Of a stretch of 64,000 bases of DNA, positions 26,320 through 36,662 are shown piece by piece (the stretch's first letter is position 1; every line of letters begins with the position of its first letter). Both the position numbers and the translations under genes were made by a program. The DNA comes from Dichomitus squalens LYAD-421 SS1 (lineage: Eukaryota; Basidiomycota; Agaricomycetes; Polyporales; Polyporaceae): positions 198,805 through 262,804 of the forward strand of contig NW_006766889.1 in NCBI RefSeq assembly GCF_000275845.1. The letters run 5' to 3'. Below the pieces are notes generated by a model. The model saw only the letters and a list, made by a program, of their open reading frames with translations. It was not told the origin of the DNA and made no database searches.

Positions 26320-27500
26320 CGTCTAGCAGGGATTCCGTCCTACAGCAGCGATCATCAAAATTGGAAGGCGGCGGGGAAGGATTTCAAAGACTCGGCCATA
26401 CTGTGTTGTCGTTCCCGTACGACTCTTATGGAGAATAACGACGAGGGCACCCGCTAGCATTGTATCCACTACCAGGGAAATTACGAGAAAGATGACATCG
26501 ATCCACTGAGAGACGAAAGGCTGACTCGCATCATGGTCACCACGATGAATGAATGGCAAGGGAGCGTACCGCATAATGTTTCCATCTCACAAACGTGACT
26601 ACTATGGTCCTGACAGGGGGCTGAGATGTCGAAATGTGTTGATACTCTTTCCACTTACTCTTGGACTGCGGCGGCTTAAATTGGATATCAGCTTTTTTGT
26701 TCCAACTCCCAGTACTCACTTTACTCACTGATGACCAAGCCTTAGGGTCATGATAAGGGCGTGTTTAACAATCGCACGGGACTCGTAGAGGATAGCGAAT
26801 CCACCTAGTTCTGCCAGTAAAAGTGGTGCCTATGATCCGCGTCACAGTGAAGTGTTACTGTTCATTGAGTCAAGCAACTTACTAAGAACATGACGAGATA
26901 TTTGTAGTAGGCTGGTACGACTGCAGGACCTCAGCCGGGGATATACCACGCCACGCAGACTTCCACTACTCACATCTAGATATCCGTAGACAATAGAACC
27001 TTAGTAAGAGGAGCGATAATCAACACATATACGAGATGAGATATCACGAAGGCTCAACTGACGACTGCACGATGATGATGATTATACCCTGCGATTTCCT
27101 TCAGTCGCAGGTCTTCGGCTCAAGATATAGCTGTACGTACATATGTGACGCCAAGGAGCTAAATAAGGTAGATTACGGCGGTCAGTTTGCGCTGCGCTAG
27201 CAGGAAGGGATGTGCTGACCCTGATTGACCTATGCCATAGGCTCGCAATGTGGGAGCAATAGCTGACTGACAAAAAAATGTGCTTACCATACTCCATACA
27301 ACATAGCCTTAGGGTCGAAGTAGTACGAGGCAAGATAGTAGTAGCTATATCATTCCGAGTCAGCTAAGAGAGTGAGAGAAACTACATCACAACGAATGCG
27401 TACCAAGTATGACTAGCTTCGACCATGTGCATTGTGTCCAAGAGTCTAGTCGATTGGTCAACACATTGCTTTTGAGGAGGCTAATATGGCTGTAGCTTAC
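26320..27500 (-). pseudogene. DUF6534-like membrane protein gene or relic
   Basis: Several minus-strand exons match the family's helix pattern: LLDTMHMVEASHTW (about 27430), YYYLASYYFDPKAMLYGVW ending at a GTAAGC donor (about 27285), a helix near 26800 (LAELGGFAILYES) and LVVDTMLAGALVVILHKSRTG (about 26400). The last is the most diagnostic block. No convincing start exon, full set of joins or C-terminal cytoplasmic tail was found; stops occur soon after the last block. It is therefore either a gene with unresolved exons or a decaying copy. It is a second member of the type seen at 14290-17722, in the same orientation. Confidence 0.45.
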
Positions 27501-28700
27501 AACAACACTGCTATCTGAAGCGTTGAACGCCATCAGCAGCTATCCCGGGACTAAAATAGGCGAGCCATACCGTGACTTTCAGTCGCCACGAATCCGTCGG
27601 GTATAGCCTGAAATACCGTAATGCTTGCTGAAGTGACATGCCATACATGCTATGCAACAGCCGCGTCAAGGCGAGTGGCAACGAGACATAGCGACTTCAC
27701 ATACACTAGACCAACAAATGTGCCAATCAACACTGAACCGAAGGTATCGTCAATCCGAGGATGTGCCGCCATCGTTGACGGTTGAAGGAACGTCCTGGCA
27801 GCCTGGAAGTCGGAGCATACCATGCAGGCCATGTGGCTGTACTTCCTAGAACATCAATAGAGTCCGAGTCGCGGTCCGGGAAGACAGCAACGCACAATGA
27901 CAGACGTTACTCTTTCCTGCGAATTGGATCGGGAGGTCAAGCAGGCGATTGTCTCTCCCAACCGAGAGCGCACGGCCGCCTACAGCTCGTGCTCGAATTG
28001 CGTGTCTGGCTCGGCTCCGAGCGAACACAAGTGGAGGGGTTCGGTCGTCGAAGACCACGCAAGCCAAGGAGCGGTGAGAGGTGCGAATGATCCGTTCTGG
28101 GCGCGATCAAGCAAGGCCACAGATAGATGCGCCGAAGGAACGCAGGGCCGAGGTGGGAGAGTCACAGTGGGGTATATATTCAGACAGGGCGCCTGCATCC
28201 TAGGACCCCGTACAACCCGGTCCTCAATCCCGTCTTGAGAAATTACGACGCAAGGACGATGTCAGAACATAACCAATTGCGGATCCCCAGGGAGGATTAG
28301 TAGGATTCACAGCCTCCGGACGCGATAAAGCCGGGGAAAGGGGGACGTGAGGCGGCGCGGCTGAAGCCTTTTCAAGTATGGACGTAGCCTTCGTTCGCCC
28401 AGACCGACCGGCATTGCACCTACTAATTAATCACAAACCGCGCACTGCATGGTAAGACATACTATAGTCAATTTTACGGGCCGATATCATGGAGGTGAGC
28501 GTAGGGTGACAGTTTTACTCCATCACAAGTCAGTGGCAGAGACATGCTGTGAGGCGCATGATGCTACTGGTTTGTGGATGTGTGTGGCAGGATTGAGTGA
28601 TCGATAGTCGATTGCTGGCTTGAGTGGGTGGGCAATGTTGTGAGATACACAGATAGCAAATAGCATATCATTGGCTCCTCGCTCATGCGCGCCCTCTTCA
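27501..28700. other. Stretch without recognised genes
   Basis: Short overlapping ORFs on both strands only. No family pattern, repeat or structured element was seen. Confidence 0.35.
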
Positions 28701-28794
28701 ATCTGCTCAGCGCTGCCCATCTTGACGCAAGTCACAGGAAGTTCAGATGGTGGCATCTATGTGCGCATTTTGGGATGTAAACCTACGGAGCCGA

Positions 28795-29175
28795 GATATC
28801 AGGACATACCTTCTGTGTACTCGTATGGAGATCCTCCACGCTCGCCTGCAACGCAGCTGAAGCTAGTTTGTACTCCGCCAACAAGTCATACGCCGCCAGA
28901 GACGATGCAAGTGAGAATCCAAACAGAAAGCCAACAATCCTATAGCCTCCCTCGTGTCACCGGACGTCATCTCTCAGGAATACGTGGCCTTCAACGCATC
29001 CTCCGCGGAATGCACCAATACGCTTCTTAGCTGGGGGGACTGAGCCCCAGTTGGGGGACGCCTCCTCACGCACAGCCCGAGTGGCTGAGAGGGAGCGGTT
29101 AGCAATGCGCGGCCGTGTTGTCCTAGCCGGAGAGAAAGAGCGTGAGGCGGGCCTGGAGGATATGGTAGAGGACAT
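28795..29175 (-). pseudogene. Truncated mitochondrial-type membrane protein gene
   Basis: Exon 1 starts at the ATG 29175-29173 and codes an Arg/Ser-rich, presequence-like N-terminus ending KKRIGAFRGG. A second coding block gives one membrane helix (IVGFLFGFSLASSLAAYDLL) followed by a helical stretch ending LHTSTQK at a GTATGT donor. The layout matches a small basidiomycete protein with a mitochondrial targeting peptide, one helix and a C-terminal coiled coil; the identity rests on pattern memory only. The donor between the two blocks reads GATGCG where GTGCG would restore phase, and the expected coiled coil is not readable downstream. A one-base lesion plus 3' decay would make this a pseudogene; a sequencing error is possible. 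Confidence 0.4.
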
Positions 29176-29757
29176 AGGTGTGTTGCACTCGATAGGCCAG
29201 TCGCGATGTCCCGTGTGGACGCCACAAGCACACGCGCCTATGACCCGATCCGGAACGAGCGCTCTCAGTATGTGCTAGCGCTGTGATGACTTTGCCTCTG
29301 ACACTAAGTATGTACACTGCATTCCCTGGTATGTATCTTCCTGCGTCTTCCGCATTGCAGACTCCTTACGTGCCGCCACCTAGACACTGTCTCTGCAGCA
29401 GGTCTGACAAGATCCCGTTCTGTTCAAGCTGAAGCTGTGATATTCGGTGTGCTCTCCACAGAAGGGAACGGGGAACTCTCGGAAGGGTTGTCAATCCTGC
29501 ACGCCCTTACTGGCGCTCGTCTGCTCCGTGGACGTCGCCTCTAACACGATTGCAGCAGTGCAGCAGCACGAACCCAAGCGCACACACAAAACTCGGACAT
29601 GAAGATGATGCCCGCCCGCCCGCCCATGCATCCAGATCCCAGTCCCTCGAACACTGCCAGCGCAGCCTCTGACCACACCATTCCCCAAGGGATATGGGAT
29701 AGAATTACGTAGTTCACCGAAATCGAATATGAGGAGGCCGCAGTCCCGAGTCATTGC
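29176..29757. other. Intergenic stretch
   Basis: No gene recognised. It should include the 5' flank of the damaged gene at 29175 (minus) and the 3' flank of the acyltransferase gene ending at 29758. Confidence 0.4.
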
Positions 29758-31698
29758 CTACTCCGCCGCGACAAAGGATATCTGCCTAGTTACCTCGTTA
29801 ACAAAGTTTCGCAGGACGTCTTCCTTCCAGTTGTCCGCCGCCTGACCCGGGTCAGATCAGCAGCCACAAGTGTAGCCTGCACTGCACCTCTCACCTGGAG
29901 CTGAATCGAGAGCTTTCCTTGCATGGACCATGCATGTATACCCCTGCACACCAACGGGTCAGCTGAGCTTGCGAGTGCGCTATCTTCCATTCTAAGAGAA
30001 TAACAGGTGTGGATGGCTGGCTACTCACGGCATAGGCCAAGTCAATCGACATGTGAGATGCATCTGTTCAACCCTGAACACTGGCACCTCCCCAGGCTTG
30101 ACGTCCCTTGGCCACACAGGCGCGATATAATTCTCCACCCGGCCTACGTTCGTCACGTTCGTCGCAAACGGGCTCCGGCTGGGAGGCGAAGCCGTCTTCA
30201 TGGGCGCAAGCCTGGCGAGCTCGGCCGCCAAATGTGGGAGACACGGGTTTGCGAGCCAGTCATCGTACTGCTCCTTCGCCTGCTTCATTGCGGCGAGCAG
30301 ACGTGGTTTTCCCGTTAACTTGGCAAGGGGCGCGTAGTAGATCGCGAGAGGCGCATTGACCATGCAGGAGACTATGTGTCTCCGGCGATCGATGTTGGGC
30401 GGAAGGCGGTCGTTGATAGCGATACTGTGGTATTGATGGATTGAAGTCAGTATACGATACTCGAGGAGAGCGTAGAGGCGAGATCGGGAAGGCAACGTAC
30501 AGGCCGCCGACATCGATGTGAGCGCCCTCGAGTTCGTTGTCTGGAATGGGGTTGAGCTCGAGCGTGGCAAGCGCGGTGGCAGCATCAATGAGCTCGGAGA
30601 ATGTGAAACCCAGGGTCTTGAGAGCTTGGGCGATCTTCGCAGACTCTTGCGCGGTAAATGTTACCACGAATCGCTGCAATTTCCCGGGATTTCTCAGCTC
30701 AAGGGTATCGCAGGCGAGGCTGTGAGAAGGCTATATGGAATCGCGTTAGTAGAGCGGGTGAGCGGTGAGCACAACCGAGCAGCCTTGTAAGCCATACCTT
30801 GGGTTTTGCGAAGAAAGCCTGGAACTTCTCAAGCATAGCCGGCCCATGGACCTCCCAGTCTTTATGAGGACCGCCGGTCGCCGTGACCACGCCCGGTAGG
30901 AGATTCTTGTGCTCCGTGCCCCATGGGAGATCAGCAACATCAATCAGGCCCGGAGTAGACATATACTCTAGAAGTAGGGAGAGGACGTTGAGGCTCGGTT
31001 TCGCGTCCATGATAGCGTGCGAAGTGTGGAGGAAGAGGCAGAACGTGTTCAGGGTACCATCTGGACGCGTAACGAAGACACGAAGGTACTGCTCCGTTCC
31101 ATCCGCAAGGGTGTAAGGAATCTTCTTCTCGACCAAAACCTGGAGGAATGACGCAGGGTCGATCGAGTCGGGAAGGTAGTAGACCATCTTGTCGGCCCAG
31201 CTGCGCACTTGTTCTACGTTCTCCACAGGAGCATATATCCAAGACCGAAGGTCAGGATCGTGAACGCCTGCCTCGAATGTGGCTCCTACAAGCGGGCACT
31301 CAAACCTTGTCGCCCGGTCAGATCAGTGCTCTATGCCAACCCTCGGGGCACTCACCGTAGCCTGCTTACAGCTTCCTTGACACGCGCCTCCAGCTCATCT
31401 TTCGGGATGGAGGTAGTAAACTGAACGCCTGAGGCAAACTGCGAGATGCTATGATGTACCTTCCCTCAGCGGACTCGGCAGGTGAGACTATAGTTAGCTT
31501 CTTCATTCTTACCCGTCCATCAGGAGCATAGTCTGATCACACCAATGTTCTGATGCAAGGAGCGGGCTGGGATGTTCAGGTGAGCTGAGAACATTCCACT
31601 TCCGACGAACTTGAAATCGATGGGACATACCGAGTGTATACTTCGGTTGCTTGTGGTGAAAGGATACGCTTCTCCCATTGTGGCTCAGCTTCAGACAT
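29758..31698 (-). CDS. HXXXD-type acyltransferase (CAT/condensation superfamily)
   Basis: Eight exons join in phase to 493 residues: 31698-31631, 31566-31513, 31448-31356, 31305-30798, 30730-30501, 30424-30029, 29943-29895 and 29841-29758. Residues around 180 carry HAIMD within LHTSHAIMDAKPSLN, fitting the HXXXD active site of chloramphenicol acetyltransferase-like enzymes, where His is the general base. The rest fits the two-lobed fold: an N-terminal strand/helix region, a central GG-rich linker, and a C-terminal lobe ending in a helix (ADNWKEDVLRNFVNE). Similar fungal proteins include alcohol acetyltransferases and trichothecene 15-O-acetyltransferase (Tri3), which acetylate secondary-metabolite alcohols; the substrate here is unknown and no biosynthetic cluster is visible. 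A broken copy of its exon 4 start lies at 52665-52805, beyond the right arm of the inverted repeat. Confidence 0.8.
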
Positions 31699-32399
31699 AT
31701 CGGGAGGTGGCAGGAATGACTATACGTCGATGAAGTTCGTGACTTTGGTTGGGATGATCTGAATCGCAAACTTCAAGGAAGCCGCTCAGAATACATACTA
31801 CATAAAGCGTCTGTTTCGCTGCCGAAACGGGCACAAGCGGAGCCGTATTATGACTCCACAGCGAAAGGTGAAGGAGAACCTTGCGTAGACAACCCATCTG
31901 CTTACCCAACGTCTCGGGGTTGTACTGGCAGTGGATATGGACATCATGGAGGTGAAAAGGTTAGAAAGAATGCTGTGTGACATAACACCTTCAGAGTCGC
32001 ATGAACACCATCGCGATAGGAACGACGCTAGACAGGCGCCTGTGATGGCCACCTCAGATTTAGACCAGTACTGTGACTCGTGAGGACCACCGAAACGCGC
32101 TTTCTCGGCTAGCTGTAGGCAGAAGACAAGTGCGCCAGTGGCTATGGTGCTTGGTTTCATGCGCATCACGAAAATGTGGGTTCATATGCTATATAACGAG
32201 AACGTAGGTCTCGTGGGGTGCACTATCTAGAAACGTGGAAACATAAGATACCACGGTACATCTAACTATATGTAGAACGTCAGCGGATAATTATACTCGT
32301 ACAGTATTATGTAGGATCAAACTGAAGCCAAGAAACGAGACTCGAGATAAGCGGACCTGTACGTAGATGGACGATGCTGGGCGAATAGGCACATAGGGC

Positions 32400-32720
32400 C
32401 GAGTCATGGGGGGACATATGGGTATCGAGCGAGTCCAAACAAAAACGGGAACACAGATCCGGAGTATATGTAAAGGGATACAAGTCCATCGTATGAGGAC
32501 GTCCACAGGGTATGTGGAAATGCGGCCAGGGATGCAAGTCTGGGTATACGGATGTAAATCCTGAGTGGATGCGATTGTATGCGTGTACGCGAGCGGGTCC
32601 CCAAACGGGAACACAGATTCGAGGGTATAGGGATACAAGTCCGTCGCATAGAAGTTGGATCCTAGGTACGACGAAATGTGTCCATGGGGTATGTGGAAAT
32701 GCGGCCGAGAGAAGAACGCA
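32400..32720 (-). repeat. Degenerate minisatellite of decayed module, left arm
   Basis: Loose units of about 18-21 bases with a GGGTATRNGGATRYAARTCC-like core, separated by short unique spacers such as ATGTGGAAATGCGGCC. The same array occurs in reverse in the right arm (about 51960-52270) and at 63180-63430 in the third copy, which has extra units. Confidence 0.65.
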
Positions 32721-32891
32721 GGCACCGAACCGGATGCATGGCTTTGTTGGGTACAAGGCAAGGGAAACCCAGAACCAAGAGGTGATGTGCGGCAAGTGGA
32801 GGCGTCGGGTAAGGGCGTCGATGACGGGCCAGCTGAGGAGAGCAGTCGTTGTCGACTGTCGACTACTCTCCTCACCTAGCAATGGCCACCG

Positions 32892-32965
32892 AACGGCCCT
32901 CAATAGGGGCCACAGACCAGCTGTCCTTGCCATCGAAGCTTCACTGGAGTAGGAGGCACCGCCCG
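32892..32965 (-). pseudogene. Decayed paralogue of the 12-residue-repeat gene (3' end)
   Basis: Read from 32965 down, the frame gives PPTPVKLRWQGQLVCGPY and a stop at 32902-32900. This parallels the intact gene's end (TPVKSRRRRRLMSAGSPY, stop). Upstream the frame is broken, and the tandem 120-bp units near 33150-33400 contain ATGGAGGAG blocks like the intact gene's repeat region. The right arm (near 51650) and third copy (near 63650) show the same relic. Confidence 0.55.
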
Positions 32966-33101
32966 AGCATGGCTGCGACCTGATCAGATCCGAACGCAGA
33001 CAGGCGTCGTAGGAGGAAGCCCCCGGGTGTCGGCTACCCGGAGGTTCCAGGCGACGCAGGTCTTGCCATTCGATACCTGTCCCAGGTTGCGGCAGCACGT
33101 C

Positions 33102-34149
33102 GACATCGTCCGCGGGCGTCGAGGCTGGGATAGCCTACGGGTCTAATACGAGGGAGGGGCCGAGTAGACTGTTGATCAGGAGGACGTCTCCTCCATCTTC
33201 GAGGAATAGATTGATCAGTGAACGCGCGCGAGACGAAGGATAATCCGACAAACCTCAACAGTGCGATACTCTAGTGGGGTTGAGTAGACTGTTGGTCCGG
33301 AGGACGTCTCCTCCATCTGCGAGGACAACTGCGTCAGCGAACTCGCGCAAACCGAAGGATAATATACACCAACCTCAACAGTCTGGCACTCATGGGGCCG
33401 ANNNNNNNNNNNNNNNNNNNNNNNNNNNNNNNNNNNNNNNNNNNNNNNNNNNNNNNNNNNNNNNNNNNNNNNNNNNNNNNNNNNNNNNNNNNNNNNNNNN
33501 NNNNNNNNNNNNNNNNNNNNNNNNNNNNNNNNNNNNNNNNNNNNNNNNNNNNNNNNNNNNNNNNNNNNNNNNNNNNNNNNNNNNNNNNNNNNNNNNNNNN
33601 NNNNNNNNNNNNNNNNNNNNNNNNNNNNNNNNNNNNNNNNNNNNNNNNNNNNNNNNNNNNNNNNNNNNNNNNNNNNNNNNNNNNNNNNNNNNNNNNNNNN
33701 NNNNNNNNNNNNNNNNNNNNNNNNNNNNNNNNNNNNNNNNNNNNNNNNNNNNNNNNNNNNNNNNNNNNNNNNNNNNNNNNNNNNNNNNNNNNNNNNNNNN
33801 NNNNNNNNNNNNNNNNNNNNNNNNNNNNNNNNNNNNNNNNNNNNNNNNNNGACATCGTCCGCGGGCGTCGAGGCTGGGATAGCCTACGGGTCTAATACGA
33901 GGGAGGGGCCGAGTAGACTGTTGATCAGGAGGACGTCTCCTCCATCTTCGAGGAATAGATTGATCAGTGAACGCGCGCGAGACGAAGGATAATCCGACAA
34001 ACCTCAACAGTGCGATACTCTAGTGGGGTTGAGTAGACTGTTGGTCCGGAGGACGTCTCCTCCATCTGCGAGGACAACTGCGTCAGCGAACTCGCGCAAA
34101 CCGAAGGATAATATCACCAACCTCAACAGTCTGGCACTCATGGGGCCGA
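33102..34149 (+). repeat. False direct duplication around N gap 2
   Basis: Bases 33102-33401 and 33851-34149 are the same sequence except for one base (ATATACACC versus ATATCACC). The N run is 33402-33850 (449). As with the other two gaps, unmerged overlapping contig ends are the likely cause. Confidence 0.85.
33155..33400 (-). repeat. Two tandem units of about 120 bp
   Basis: Each unit runs from GAGTAGACTGTTG through GGAGGACGTCTCCTCCATCT to AACCTCAACAGT, so each is bounded by short inverted ends ACTGTTG/CAACAGT. Present again at 33904-34148 through the false duplication, and in reverse at 51210-51470. Confidence 0.65.
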
Positions 34150-34289
34150 CCTCACATCCCTCGTTCGCGACTCCTACAGGGACCCGCGTGAGCACTTGCC
34201 AAAGCGCATAGAACAGAAGACACTCACCAGTAGAACAACTATCACCTCCATTGGCAACAGGCCTCGATAAATGCGGTACTTAGGCGGAG

Positions 34290-34560
34290 GTCTCCAATCC
34301 GGATCGGGGGTATAGGTATTGAGCGGAACCAAACAGAGACGGAAAGACAGATCCGGCGTATGACGATACGAGTCCAGGGTGTAGGGATGTGAATTCGAGG
34401 TATGAGGGAATGCATCCGTGGGGTATATTGAGATGCGGTAAAATTGGTGTGCGCGGACGAGTCCAAGAAGAGGAAAGGCTGACCCAAGGGTATCAGGATA
34501 CGAGTCCAGGGTATAGGAATGTGAATCCTGGGTATGAGGCAATTTATCTGTGCTTGAAGG
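34290..34560 (-). repeat. Degenerate minisatellite downstream of repeat-protein gene
   Basis: Units of about 18-20 bases such as GATACGAGTCCAGGGTAT recur with drift (for example near 34365, 34480 and 34500). The reverse counterpart in the right arm lies at about 50810-51060. Confidence 0.65.
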
Positions 34561-34846
34561 TGAGGGAGATTCACTCTCATGCGCGAACCGTGGAGGCGGA
34601 GGGAGCCGACGCATGGAACAGGGGTTGGATCGCGAGGCGATGCGCAGCCAGCGATGCATACAGGCCGACAGGTGGAAGCGTCGGGTAAGAGCCCGTCCCT
34701 CACTTGCGCCGCGCAGCCTCGGGGTGGAGGAGAGCTCCAGCTGTTCGTGCAGGGTGTCAGAGCGGCGAAGACAGCGAGTCCTCTATCAAAGAGGGACTAG
34801 GCCTGGACGGCCGAAGTGGGAAGAAAGAGTCGGGTCGACGTGCCCC

Positions 34847-35842
34847 TCAGTAGGGGCTACCAGCGGACATCAGTCGTCTCCGACGCCGAGACTTGACCGG
34901 CGTATTGGGGAATGGCGTCAGAGGAAGCACGGCGATTTGCGAGAGCGAATACCGACTCTTCGCAGCCAGAGGCGATGCCGGAGTGAACGCCTCGCGATCC
35001 CGAGTCCTGTTCATACGAGGCGTCTGCGGGGGGACCGCCGGCTGGTTGACCAGAGTCCAGTAAAAGTGGGTCATAGGGTGCGCATAGACAAGGGGAGCGG
35101 GCAGAACCTCCTCCATCTGCTCCTCGAGCGGAGCGGGGATCACGTCCTCCATAGCATCCTCCAGCGGGGCCACAACGATATCCTCCATACACTCCTCGAG
35201 AGGAGCAGGCAAAATCTCCTCCATGGCCTCCTCGAGAGGAGCAGGCATGATATCCTCCATCGGGCCCTGTCCTTTCTTTAAACCAGTCTGGAGCTTCGAC
35301 GACGCCGTGAACCCATCCTGTCGCCGAATCCGAAGTTGGGCCATCGCCTGAGAAATCGAGAGCGAAGGAGACTGCTGAGCGATAGTCCGGTGAGGAACCC
35401 GGTGCGGCCTGTACGCTGGAGGGGCGGCGCTGCCAGTGGACACAGCATTGCCCTTCCCATACTCTCCCCCAGCTGCCTTCACCGTCTCACGACCACACAC
35501 GACCTTCTTGAACGCCTTCCGTGACTCCTCGAGATCCTATACAACACATCACATCACCGTCTGACCCGAGTCCCAACGTGCGGGCGGAAGGGTACACACC
35601 TTGACAATACCACCCTCTGCACGGATGGCCCGCATCCGCGTCTGACATCATCCCAACAGTAAGCAAGCATGGCCACGACGTATGCTGTATGGCGGACGTA
35701 CGTGGTTGGCAGTCTCGGTGTCGTCCCTGGGTGGCTGACGGAACGAGGCGAAAGGGTGGAGGACACGAGGGATGGGCAGGTGAGGGACATGGATGGTGCG
35801 GGAGACGGAGAGGGACTTGAACAACTCGCGTAGACCGAACAT
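34847..35842 (-). CDS. Unknown protein with five 12-residue repeats, left copy
   Basis: Exons 35842-35702, 35641-35600 and 35536-34847 give 290 residues. The N-terminal 47 residues are basic and proline-containing (starts MFGLRELFK). A short helix follows (ESRKAFKKVV). The centre has five 12-residue repeats of the form ME(D/E)(I/V)xPAPLE(E/D)x, strongly acidic, and the C-terminus is a basic RRRRR tail ending SPY. No signal peptide or membrane helix is seen. I recognise no family. It is intact and differs from the right-arm copy at only about ten residues, although the surrounding noncoding DNA has drifted more. That suggests either purifying selection or recent gene conversion. The stop codon lies inside a GCCCCT/AGGGGC hairpin. 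Confidence 0.7.
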
Positions 35843-36571
35843 GATGGAGGTGATGTATGTGTGCGTTGTGGATGTGTTGAGGTTGAGGTTGAAGTGGAGA
35901 GTGAGGATGTGGATATTGGCGAGCTTGCGACGATGGTGTGGAACGAAGATGATGGTAGTAGGTGAGGACGAGATGGCTGCGTACGAGGCGGTTTATATGC
36001 CATCCCGGAGAGGAGGAGGCTGGCAGACCGGGAGCGATCTCGGTCGCGTTGAGTCCGTCAACCTCCACCGGTGGTCAGCCTACCTTCACAGCGTCGATCG
36101 ATCGCACACAGCTCGGCCGCCAAGACTCGTTGGCCGTGTACCAGCACAGAACGGGTCTGGTACAATCAATGGTTGTCGTTCGAGTCCAGGATTGGGGTGA
36201 TAAATTGCTGCCAAACTCCGGATACTTTGTCACGCTCTCCGTCTTTTGCACGTCCACATGGGTATGCATCGTGAGTGCATGACAGCTCGAGGAATAGGCC
36301 GGTTGTCGACGTGTGTTCGTGAGCCCCAGCTATAACCCTTGCAGATATAGTGGGTGCACGCCACAGTCCATCTGTCCGTTCATGTCCTTCAGCAATCACA
36401 CAAGTTCCCTTTGGAGAAAAAAGGCCAAAATTGACTGCTCTGTGGCATACACACGATTGCAACACAATGGGTAGAAGCGACGCCAAACAAAAGCGCCTGT
36501 GAAGACATAGTACACGATCAGTGATTGCTCTGAACATGTGAGCCCAAGCTGTCAAGTTATTTGAAGGAATC

Positions 36572-36662
36572 AGCAAAGAGGCTGACAAGCTACTCTCGAC
36601 TAGACTTCGACACTAGGCCGCCAAGATATAGAAGTCTAGTCGAGAGTTGTCTGTCAGCCTCT
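36572..36662. repeat. Fold-back hairpin, 31-bp stem
   Basis: A GAGGCTGAC...TCTCGACTAGACTTC arm is followed after about 20 bases by its reverse complement (GAAGTCTAGTCGAGAG...GTCAGCCTC), with a few mismatches near the middle. It sits at the outer edge of the left repeat arm and has no counterpart noticed at the matching edge of the right arm. Confidence 0.75.

Noticed and set aside
32400..32720. Minisatellite as a CRISPR array
   Set aside because: Units drift in length and sequence, with no constant repeat or unique spacers, and the DNA is eukaryotic.
33274..34007. Open frames running through the N gap
   Set aside because: They exist only because N runs contain no stops.
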